From Smittium mucronatum (lineage: Eukaryota; Kickxellomycota; Harpellomycetes; Harpellales; Legeriomycetaceae), in the NCBI GenBank assembly GCA_001953115.1, contig LSSL01002850.1:1-16062 (forward strand): a stretch of 16,062 bases of DNA, in the 5' to 3' direction. The notes below the pieces were generated by a model that was not told where the DNA came from, ran no database searches, and saw only the letters and a list, made by a program, of their open reading frames with translations. Positions within the stretch are counted from its first letter, which is position 1. Every line of letters starts with the position of its first letter. Positions 8,212 through 16,062 of the stretch are shown here, one piece after another. The translations under genes and the position numbers were made by a program.

Positions 8212-8991
8212 ATGAATTTGTTCTGCACAGTCTCTTTTATGTTATTGGGGTTGTTTGAAAACTCAAACGGGATACATTTGAATACCTTGCAGAATAATCC
8301 CGAGGAGTTTCAGGAAGGACATTACGGATCCGGTACCCAGATCCCAGAAAACAATGCCTTCAGTGAGAAAAAAATACCCTCTAAGCTTCATGATTATGAA
8401 AAAGATACTCAAATAGGAGAAACTGGCAATGAATTTTACACTGTTTTTAAACGAGAACAACCTAGCAATAGTTTTTTGGGATCAGATATAGAGTCAAACG
8501 ATCCCTATTCTAAGAATTTATCGGAATCTTTGTGCCGTGAATATTTGGTAATGAGAACAGTTTGTAATAATATTTTTGAACTAAAAAATAAAATAAACCT
8601 GGAAGTTAAAGAATTTGCTATCACAAATAAACATTATGGATCGAACTCTATAAAAAGAGTTGCCAGCCATTATATTATTTGGTTTAATTACTTCAACAGT
8701 GATGTAGAAGATTCTTTGGAATATCTCCAAGAATCTAAAAATCTTATGCAAAAGGGGGTGTTCAATGAATTGGAAAGCATTTTGAAAAAATACAAAAAAT
8801 TTGGAGATGAGGTTCATGATACATTGAGTTCTATTTTAAATGGTAAATATTCTAATGCATCCGAGGAAGACAAACAAGGGAAAATCAAGTTAGAAAAAGC
8901 CTCGAAGCTTGTTAACGCGGTAATCGGGGATATGAAAAATGATACCACATTGAAAAAATTTGAAATATTTGAAATGCTAGGTGGTATATGA
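8212..8991 (+). CDS. Secreted protein of unknown function (259 aa)
   Basis: This is the only long, uninterrupted, protein-like reading frame in the window, and I do not recognise its family. Residues 1-20 form a plausible signal peptide: a short start, a hydrophobic core (LFCTVSFMLLGLF) and a polar ENSNG, with cleavage likely near residue 20. Residues 21-100 are polar and probably disordered (many N, E, S, G, P). Residues 105-205 look alpha-helical and charged, with stretches such as DSLEYLQESKNLMQKGVFNE that could form coiled coil. Two cysteines (108, 118) in the mature part could pair. N-glycosylation sequons occur at N102, N215 and N243. There is no transmembrane segment after the signal and no ER-retention tail. 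The ATG at 8212 is chosen because the signal peptide starts there and the context is A-rich (gtaaaaaATG). A TATA-like box lies 81 nt upstream and AATAAA 48 nt after the stop. It is likely exported, perhaps to a host interface, but that is inference. Confidence 0.85.
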   Translation: MNLFCTVSFMLLGLFENSNGIHLNTLQNNPEEFQEGHYGSGTQIPENNAFSEKKIPSKLHDYEKDTQIGETGNEFYTVFKREQPSNSFLGSDIESNDPYSKNLSESLCREYLVMRTVCNNIFELKNKINLEVKEFAITNKHYGSNSIKRVASHYIIWFNYFNSDVEDSLEYLQESKNLMQKGVFNELESILKKYKKFGDEVHDTLSSILNGKYSNASEEDKQGKIKLEKASKLVNAVIGDMKNDTTLKKFEIFEMLGGI

Positions 8992-9038
8992 ATCCATGAC
9001 TATTAAAAAATATCTGTTTTTTTCAATTGTAGTTAGAG

Positions 9039-9044
9039 AATAAA
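9039..9044 (+). terminator. Candidate polyadenylation signal AATAAA
   Basis: AATAAA lies 48 nt after the TGA stop of the secreted-protein gene and is followed by T-rich sequence. In DNA this A+T-rich the hexamer is common by chance, so only its position supports the call. Confidence 0.3.
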
Positions 9045-9059
9045 TAGAATATTCTTAAA

Positions 9060-10200
9060 GTATTAATGATAATAATAAAATATATTTTTTATAATTTATG
9101 TACTTATATCATTTACTACAAATGGTGAACTTCAGCGTAAGCTTATAATAGGGATTTTATTTTATTTAATTCCAAAAAATTATGAATTAAATTTCAATTA
9201 AATTTGTTTTAATAAATCTCAATTAAGTATTTTTAAGTCGAAAAAGGTATTGAAAACTAAATAACTTAAATCTTTAAAGGTAGTATATGTTATTATTATA
9301 TCCATTAGTCATGATAAAAAGATTATAAAAAGGTAATAGTACAAAATAAAACAGAATAAAAGCTACCTTTTATGGCACATATGTATCACAAAAATTCGAG
9401 AGGCAAAAAAAAATCATTTTAATTTTTTTTTCTTTTTTGGTTATTTTGATATTGAAGTTAATAAAATATGACTACAAATTTTTTTAAATTATAAATATAA
9501 ATTTTTCTAGAGGCGCAGTTTCAGAATTTAAATATTTTATAAAAAATACAATTTTATGAATTACATTGCTGTTTACATATATTCAATGTAAAGATAATAA
9601 TTTATATTTAAATTGGATAACCCCCCCCCTTTAACCGATACTCTCGAGATATGATGTTGCTAGAACGGGAGAGGGGAGTTGATGGAAGAAATTTTAACTT
9701 TTTTTATTTTTTTATAATAGTTATATAGATTTTTAATGGCTTGAAAACAAATTTTCCGTAAAAAAAATATATTTTTTTTTAAAAAGTAATTTCGAAAAGT
9801 GATTAAAATATTTTTTGTGCAATTAAAGATAAATATCTGCAAAATTCTGTGAAACTGCACAAAATGAGTTCTTTTTTCACGAATAAGAATTATGATCAAT
9901 AAAATATTAAAATATTTATAATTTTTTAGCTATATTTTCAAATAAAGTTTACTGATTTTTTTTTATTTTTGTTTTTGCTATGTAATAAAATATAATAGGG
10001 AAGTGATTTAATTTTTTCTATTGTGAGAATAAAAATTATTTAAATTAATAAAACGACATTTTTAGAAAAAAATTTGTTCATTTATTGTTTTTGATACAGT
10101 TATAAGTAATATCCAAAGAAACATTCACAGATTTAAATGAGGTAAAAGCTAAAAAAAAACTAAAAAATTAAAAAATTAAAAAAGGCGAAATAAATGGGTA
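9060..10200. other. A+T-rich spacer after the secreted-protein gene
   Basis: No coherent gene is seen. It contains a C9 run at 9621-9629, unusual in this background, followed by a purine-rich G patch (9667-9677). A short A-rich microsatellite of (AAAAAATT)-like units lies at about 10158-10184. Confidence 0.6.
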
Positions 10201-10640
10201 TTTTTTTATATGGATAATTCAAAAACAAATATATGGGTCAATAAAAAAGCTAAAGCCATCTTTATTGATTTAAATATTCAACTTTTTAAAATAAAATTTA
10301 TTTTTGAAAATTTTCAATATTATCACCTCTTCGATATATAAACGCAAGATTATGTTTTTCTTCTCCATATTATAAAGATTACACCTCTCCTATAGAAAAA
10401 AAAACAAATTATCATTCTTAACTAAAAACTTGAAATAAACTTAGCACAACTTAACATCATATTTTTTCACTGAATCTTGTTATTGATTACCATCGTAAAA
10501 ATAGAGGAAGAATTAAAAATCTAAATTTGAGAATAGGAAATGAGAGACCCAAATATATCTACTCCTAACCGGTGAAAGTCATGGAAAAACTAATGATCTG
10601 CCGCTTTGGATTATTTTATTTTGGATATCCATAAATTTTA
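10200..10640 (-). pseudogene. Family relics, copies 5 and 6
   Basis: Two motif remnants lie 230 nt apart. At about 10520-10480 the - strand reads SNLDF, a stop, then FFLYFYDGNQ. At about 10307-10245 it reads NKFYFKKLNI, a stop, then INKDGFSFFIDPYICF, which aligns position by position with NEITFTLRVENFYDGK if the stop replaces the Glu. DNA at 10330-10397 also resembles 13498-13560 (for example CTTCGATATA...TTCTTCTCC...CCTCTA or CCTATA...GAAA). Confidence 0.33.
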
Positions 10641-11079
10641 AATAAAATATTTGAAAATTCTCTTGATTTTCCATATCATTCTATTCATAAATATAATAAA
10701 AAGTTATGAAAAAGATTATAGAGAATTATCAAACAGGGATAGCTCGGCTTATTTTAAGATGAGTATATATATAATTTTAAGAAATTTTCAAATAAATTTA
10801 TTCTTTCTGTAAATGGATGATATCTCTTCCCTATTATTATCTAATTTTTTTTCAGATTATACTAATACGAATGAAAAAAATGGTCAAAATTACCTTTAAT
10901 TTTATTTTATTGTCAACAGATATAAATAAAAATAAAAAAATTCACGTTTTCATGTTTTCATGCATAAAATAATATCTTTTAAAAATATTATAAAAATATC
11001 ATCTCATATTTTAATATTTTACGTATAAAAAAATTTAAAAATTTGAATTAATATAATACGTTTTTTTAACAAAAAAAAA

Positions 11080-11400
11080 TCACTAATCACTGATATTTAT
11101 CTAAATAATCAAACAAGAGGCTGCTGTATTTTTTTATATTTCTCGGTCTTTCAACTGAACTTTTTTGATTAATCGGTTTGTTGACAATAATTTTTTGAAG
11201 ATTATTTTTCATGAGATAACAATATGTATGGACGCATTTTTTTTCTTTTTAGAAAATTATAGCAGCCTCGAAACAAACTAGCCCATTTAGCGACTATATT
11301 TTTTACGAAAATTTGTGTTTTTAAAATTTTTATATAAGATAATATAACGTATAAAACCTTAAATCATTAAAATAAACCCAATCCTAGTGACTATACCCAT
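11080..11400 (-). other. Diverged coding-like patch within the family array
   Basis: A - strand frame is open for about 51 codons (~11256-11091) and includes MKNNLQKIIVNKPINQKSSV then ERPRNIKKYSSLLFDYLDKY. I cannot align it to the family motif. Just upstream, DNA at 11236-11290 resembles 11772-11832 (TTTTCT-AAA-GAAAAAAAAT preceded by TTTGTTT-GAG on the - strand), so it may be the tail of another copy. Confidence 0.25.
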
Positions 11401-11849
11401 ATAAATTTAATTTTCTTACTCCGAAAAGAATTTTTTTTCTTTAAAAATTGAATATGATTTTAAAAATAAAAGCTGACTTCCTGATGTGACCAAAAAAAAT
11501 CATTTTATTTTGTTGTATTGTGGAATATATTAAAAATCAGAATCTTGAATTATTTAAATGAATAATCCTAAGAAATACATTATGTTAGTATATTTAATAG
11601 ACTAATATCGATATTTTATGGTTCTTTTGTATCTTTTAACAAATTCTTTTTAGGATTACTAAAAATGATATATCCCTTATACAATTTTAAAATGATCTTT
11701 TAAATAAAAATCGATTGTTTTAGATATTTTTCCACTAGAATATCCGAATGTACTTATTTTTTTACGAATATTTTTTTTCCTTTCAGAAAATTTTAGGTTT
11801 TGGGAGCATCATCACTCTAAACAAATTATTATGTTTAATCTATCTAAAA

Positions 11850-12120
11850 AACTTTCTTTTCCCTTTTACAATTATTTTTTCGGAATATTTGGTAAAATGA
11901 AACCAAAAATAAGTTTTCAATTTGAATTGTAAAAGTTATACTGAAGCATTATTTTTAGCCTAGCGCAATCTGAAGAGAGATTTAAAATTTTGAAAGGAAG
12001 ATTACTCTTTCTTATTCTTTTTTTACGATTTTAAACTCCTGTATATAAGATTTTTTATTTTTCTGCTCATAATAAAATATTTATTAGAAATAATATCTGA
12101 TTGATGTCTTTAATTTCTTG
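11850..12120 (-). pseudogene. Family relic, copy 4
   Basis: A frame near 12066-12013 reads EQKNKKSYIQEFKIVKKE and matches EKNKEFLEIEVYKISK of the best copy. About 140 nt on, a 34-codon open stretch (~11948-11847) includes SITFTIQIENLFLVSFYQIF then RKNNCKREKKVF. It aligns without gaps to EITFTLRVENFYDGKIKTYQ of the best copy, sharing ITFT, EN and a later N-x-C position. Confidence 0.4.
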
Positions 12121-12498
12121 GATTATAAAGTAGTAATTTCCATATAACAGCTTTAAAATGAATCCACGTGTAAATTAATGGTAACTTAAAATTGTTTTTA
12201 TTCGGGTTTTTTTGTCATAATGAAATAAGATAAATTTATATACATATTCTGAGGAAAAAAAAAAAATTAAAGTTAGATTATCTATATACAATGCTAAATC
12301 TGCAACATATGGAAGATTTGAATAATTTTTTTTGAGAACTTTGTACATATTTCTTCAAAAAAACTTGTATGTAACTTGGAAGATTTTTTAATCGTATAAT
12401 TATTATATTTAATTAATTCTAACTGAATTTCCACCTTTTTAAAAATTTCTCTAAATTACTCTAGACTATAAAAAAAGTTTTTTTAATTCCATAATTTC

Positions 12499-12799
12499 TT
12501 ATTTATGGTTAATAATTTTAATTGTGATGCAGTCATCGCAGTGGTTTTCTCCCTGATAGGTCTTAATTTTGCCATCATAAAAGTTTTCAACTCTCAAAGT
12601 AAACGTGATTTCATTATCTCCAGATCTTGTAAAAAATGCAAACAGTTTAAGCATATATTTTAGATATTTTATATACTTCGATCTCTAAAAATTCTTTATT
12701 TTTTTCAATAAACTCATTCTTAGCAAATCCCATCGGAAATAATAATTTCCATTTATATTTTAATATCCATGAAATATTCGATTTATAAGATGTAATAAA
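12499..12799 (-). pseudogene. Frameshifted small gene, best-preserved copy of the repeated family
   Basis: Two overlapping - strand frames read as one broken protein of about 100 residues. The first (12799-12647) includes WKLLFPMGFAKNEFIEKNKE followed by FLEIEVYKISKIY. The second starts at an ATG at 12654 (MLKLFAFFTRSGDNEITFTL, then RVENFYDGKIKTYQGENHCD, then DCITIKIINHK) and ends with TAA at 12499. The 51-residue second ORF is more G+C-rich than its surroundings, with D, E, G and T residues not typical of noise here. The alternating hydrophobic pattern (ITFTLRV, CITIKII) suggests beta strands. I do not know the family. The second ORF alone could be an intact 51-residue protein, but the continuity of the first frame and the matching relics nearby favour a broken gene. 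Confidence 0.45.
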
Positions 12800-13253
12800 T
12801 TATATATTTCAATTTAGTAAAATGATGATAAAATATTTTTTAGTTATTAAGAAATATAATTATTATTTGTGTGATCAATAAAATACCAATTTACAAAAGT
12901 AATTTTTTGAATCACGAATTATTAATTTTAAAAGTTGAATTTGAATATAATTTATTTGATTCGTTTTAAATATTTATAAAATATTGCATATTTTTTACAT
13001 TAATAATAAATATTTAGCTTAATTTTCTTTAAAAAAGCTCATTTTATTATGAAAAGCAATTAAATTTTGTTATTTAAATCAATAAGCTCACATTTATTCA
13101 TCTAGATGATTTTTTACGATATAAAAACAGATTTTTTATTTTTTATTCTAATTTAAATAACTATTAATAATATAATGGACAGTTTTAAGCAAATACAACA
13201 CACTAAATTTTTTCATTGGTGGGATATTATAATATAACTGGGAATCGGAAAAA

Positions 13254-13720
13254 TCATAAATAAAAAATTATTGAGTCATCAATATATATTTTTACCTGAT
13301 TATTTATAAAAAATTTTAGTCCTCGATCAAATACTTTTTTTCGATCCAAATTATAACATACATGGATTTCAAAATATTTAAATTTTGTATTTTCCGCCAT
13401 CCCTTCATATATAAAAAGGTTTTGGATTTCTAATCGACTTTATATAATATTTTCTGCAACTGCCAGGAAAATACCGTTTAAAAAATACTAATTAAAGCTT
13501 CGATATAACATCAAATTTTTTCCTTCTCCGGTATACATGTAATTCAAACCTCTAGAAAGAGTCGAATTTTAAAATTTACTGAAACTTTCGAAAAAACTAA
13601 CAAATATATTATCAGAAGGTAATATTCTCATTTTTTTTACTTAGTTTTCTTTTATAATTCAATTAAATTTTATCAAACATTTTTGAATTTTTTATTTTTC
13701 AATAAACCCCAATATTTTAC
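13254..13720 (-). pseudogene. Family relic, copy 2, with an internal duplication
   Basis: The segment around 13710-13672 (GLLKNKKF) matches the FIEKNKEF region of the best copy. A frame at 13551-13405 reads RFELHVYRRRKKFDVISKL, a stop, then LVFFKRYFPG. Another frame, open for 61 codons (13439-13254), includes SRLEIQNLFIYEGMAENTKF then KYFEIHVCYNLDRKKVFDRG. LEIQNLFIYEGM matches LRVENFYDGK. FELHVYRRRKKFD and FEIHVCYNLDRKKVFD look like two copies of one motif 170 nt apart. Confidence 0.4.
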
Positions 13721-13876
13721 TATTATTCCAGCCATTTGGCGAAAAATCATCATATATCTAGAAAATAATATGATATTGACTATCGTTTTGGTTATTCATA
13801 TCCAAATTATGATTATGGAAGAATAATTTACCTATTTAAAATAGTTTGGCGTAATAAGAAGATTTGAAAATTTGTT

Positions 13877-14109
13877 TTATATTATTATTTCATCGAAATC
13901 AATAAAATTTGTAGTAAAAAAATCTAAAAAATATTTTTTTGAGCGAGATATTCCGCCATATACGTCTAAAATAATTACAATAATAAATTTATTATTGAAG
14001 TTAAATGGACTAAAAATCACCGATAAAGTGTTTTTTTTGGTATTTTAGATCGTATCTACATCTTGATATAGAATTTTCAGCACGAAAACAAACAATGAAT
14101 ATAATTAAC
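13877..14109 (-). pseudogene. Family relic, copy 1 (most upstream)
   Basis: Two - strand frames overlap with a frame change near 14020. The first (14109-14017) contains FRAENSISRCRYDLKYQKKT. The second (14044-13877) contains LSVIFSPFNFNNKFIIV then IILDVYGGISRSKKYFLDFF. NNKFIIVIILDVYGGI aligns with NEITFTLRVENFYDGK of the copy at 12499-12799. Confidence 0.33.
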
Positions 14110-14604
14110 TAGTATTTTGAAATTTTAGATTAAAATTATTATTTTTTATCAAACTTTAGATATTTCTTGTAAAAAACATTCAAAAATAAGACTAGTTTTT
14201 TTTTTAATTTTTTTTGGCCTTCCATTGGTTTTTTTTTTTGGTGAAATAAAGTAATACTAATGAATTCCCGAATATTTTTGTTCTTAAGGTACCAATATAC
14301 GTGAGTGCACTTTTTTTTTTAAAAAAAAATTGTAGTAGCTGCAGAATATATCCATCCATTACGAAACCAATGCTATCACAAATAAAAAACTGTTATTTAA
14401 AAAAATATATGTGAATTCATTAAAAGTTTGGAGTTGTAAGGAATTAAATCTGTGTATTTTAGATGATAAAATTTCAGATTTAGGCTCATTTTGCTAAACT
14501 AAAAGAATAATTTTACCCTCTAATTTCGATATATAATTCAAAAAAAAATGATTTCTTGAAATTAAAACTTCATTTTAGTTTATTTTTCCATAGTTTGGTA
14601 GGTA

Positions 14605-16062
14605 TTATACATCTAAATCCTTAATTATTTCTATTGAAGTGTTTAAAAAATCTATTATGCTGTTAGATTTCCATGATTGATACCGATCTTTAATGGTTTC
14701 ATTATAACTTTCAAGCCCATTATTTGTTGATAGGCTAAAGATAGAATAGCTCTCATACCAATTCGAGATATTTTTAAAATTTAGACCATCGATTTAGTAT
14801 TTCGTATCAGATATTTCATTTAAATGTGTCCATTTCTTTAAAAATAGGTTTTTGTTTTTTCAAAAAAAAAATGCGAATGGAGTACTTTTATTTTCTATAA
14901 ATCTTTATATATAATTTTGTAAGGATCAGGTTTATTTTGGAGAGAAAAAGGGAATAAGGTAATAAATATGAATTTGGGCATAAGATGCCAGGAGATGGAA
15001 ACAAGTTGAAAAGCTTAGCCATTCCGAAATGGCTAAACTTCCTTATTTATATCATTTTTAGTTTCCTAGAAGCCAATTATGCTTATGAGAGATTTTCTCA
15101 ATTGGGTGAAATATTTCGTATGTGAAATGTGCCTATTGGTTCATTACAAATTTGCTTTAACTGGTTGGATTTTTTTTATCCAATAATTTTTTTCGGATTT
15201 TTGGCTACATGAAACCAACAGTTAGTGCTTAAATCTATGAAACCAAACTTATCAGCTGCATTGTTTATTTTCCTTGCTGAACCTGAGATTAAATTTTTTA
15301 TACCCTAGCTCAACTCTTCTTTTTCCAAATCATATTTAAAGATATTTAGTATCCAAAGGTATGAATTTTTATCATGACTATTTACAATAGAAATTGATAT
15401 AGGGATAAATTTCTGATTGATTTCCGTGATACCATAAACTATCACAGGGTGATTTTCATATACCAATTTGAATGTGGAATCTAGATGTAGATTCTCAGCT
15501 TGAGATATAATTTCTATTCGATCCCTCGATGTAAATGTACCCATTAATTTGTCTATATCGGAAGAAAAACCTGCTACATATGGTGATTCAGAATCAGTTT
15601 TTTTAAAAAACTTGGCATATATTTCTTCGAAGAGATCTTAGTCACTGGGCATATTTTTTTCTTTATTCTCATGTAATTTTTGACACAGAATAAATATACC
15701 TTTTTTTAATTGAGTTCCTTCATTTTCAGATTTTTATTTTATCATTTGTGAGTTTACACCGAGTTTATGCAGCTCTAAAATTTCTGATTTGTGGTCAAAA
15801 GTTTTGGTTGGTGTGCAATTATTAAAATTACATTTATATTGATAATTCGTAACTTTTGCATCATAAAACCTAAAAACTCTTATCTTTAATTGAGATCCAT
15901 TATTCTTAAAGCTACGACAGTAATAAATTTTCGATACATAAAATTTCAATTTATTAGTGTATGAAATTCTTAGATTTTTCTTTTGATTTTCGTATATCTG
16001 TTATCAACAAAATCCCATTTAATAAAAAAATTTCAATTTTTAAAAATGATATATTTATGTGC
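14605..16062 (-). pseudogene. Mutator-like element (MULE) transposase, broken, nearly full length
   Basis: Read on the - strand this is a decayed MULE-family DDE transposase. From the 5' side: an ATG near 16018; a zinc-finger-like N-terminal part with Cys residues (KIYYCRSFKNNGSQLKIRVF, YQYKCNFNNC; 15949-15737), resembling the FLYWCH/WRKY-type finger of these enzymes; a MULE catalytic core (15544-15308) with LHLDSTFKLV, which carries the first catalytic Asp, then PVIVYGITEINQKFIPISIS; NCWFHVAKNPKKIIG (about 15225-15179), matching the C/H-rich block after the second acidic residue; and a C-terminal NWYESYSIFSLSTNNGLES followed by YNETIKDRYQSW, ending in a stop at 14605-14607. One reading frame is kept from about 15960 to 15100 although it is cut by stops at 15734, 15638, 15305, 15176 and about 15098. 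The C-terminal block is in another frame, so at least one indel has occurred. Total length (~470 codons) is close to a complete ORF. The element's 5' end lies at or beyond the window edge. It cannot make active transposase as written. Confidence 0.88.
15011..15040. repeat. Palindrome inside right MULE relic
   Basis: AAGCTTAGCCATT (15011-15023) and AATGGCTAAACTT (15028-15040) pair 12 of 13 around the loop CCGA. The single mismatch is at a different position from that in the left copy, so the common ancestor probably had a perfect 13-bp hairpin. Confidence 0.8.

Noticed and set aside
8263..8460. - strand ORF within the secreted-protein gene
   Set aside because: It is a shadow of the intact + strand gene.
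8581..8817. Second - strand ORF within the secreted-protein gene
   Set aside because: It is a shadow of the intact + strand gene.
9660..9899. 79-codon - strand ORF
   Set aside because: K/I/N/F-rich with no conserved pattern. I tried to fit it to the repeated family and could not.
1..16062. CRISPR array, bacterial operon or prophage
   Set aside because: No regular spacers, ribosome-binding sites or clustered ORFs. The composition and gene structure are eukaryotic.

Overview
This is a very A+T-rich, gene-poor stretch of eukaryotic-looking DNA, roughly three-quarters to four-fifths A+T by eye. It holds one convincingly intact gene in 16 kb; almost everything else that resembles coding sequence is broken. 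The combination suggests an A+T-rich parasite or fungus-like genome with expanded intergenic DNA. It consists of a Mutator-like (MULE) transposase relic, a lone secreted low-complexity protein, a TATA box fused to a GGGG run upstream of the gene, and no prokaryotic-style operons. My best guess is a large-genome microsporidian of the Edhazardia/Hamiltosporidium kind. That assignment is inference; no rRNA or housekeeping gene is present to confirm it.

Layout. Positions 1-600 hold a decayed + strand fragment of a MULE transposase. About 870-1950 contains unidentified, heavily broken + strand coding-like sequence. A degenerate tandem repeat with a ~21-bp unit lies at 2670-2876. It directly precedes a purine-rich + strand relic (2937-4130) whose start looks like the helix-turn-helix of a Tc1/mariner/IS630-type transposase. 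From about 4444 to 6650 there is a distinct element with ~300-bp terminal inverted repeats. It encloses an island of much higher G+C with a - strand gene fragment (4814-5300) and a broken + strand ORF (5568-6070). This has the layout of a non-autonomous transposon that captured gene fragments (Pack-MULE-like).

The intact gene (8212-8991, +) encodes a 259-residue protein with a signal peptide, of unknown function. Between about 10.2 and 14.1 kb the - strand carries at least five widely spaced, diverged copies of one short beta-strand-like protein motif (around 'ITFTLRVENFYDGK'), all in one orientation and all broken. I read this as the remains of a tandem gene family or of one long repeat protein. 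The window ends with a second, much more complete MULE transposase relic on the - strand (16018-14605).

The two MULE relics are inverted relative to each other, 14.5 kb apart. Over a 110-bp ungapped block they are 84.5% identical, and 16 of the 17 differences are transitions. The picture is a transposon and gene graveyard surrounding one surviving secreted-protein gene. All relic translations were made by hand and none has been checked by database search.
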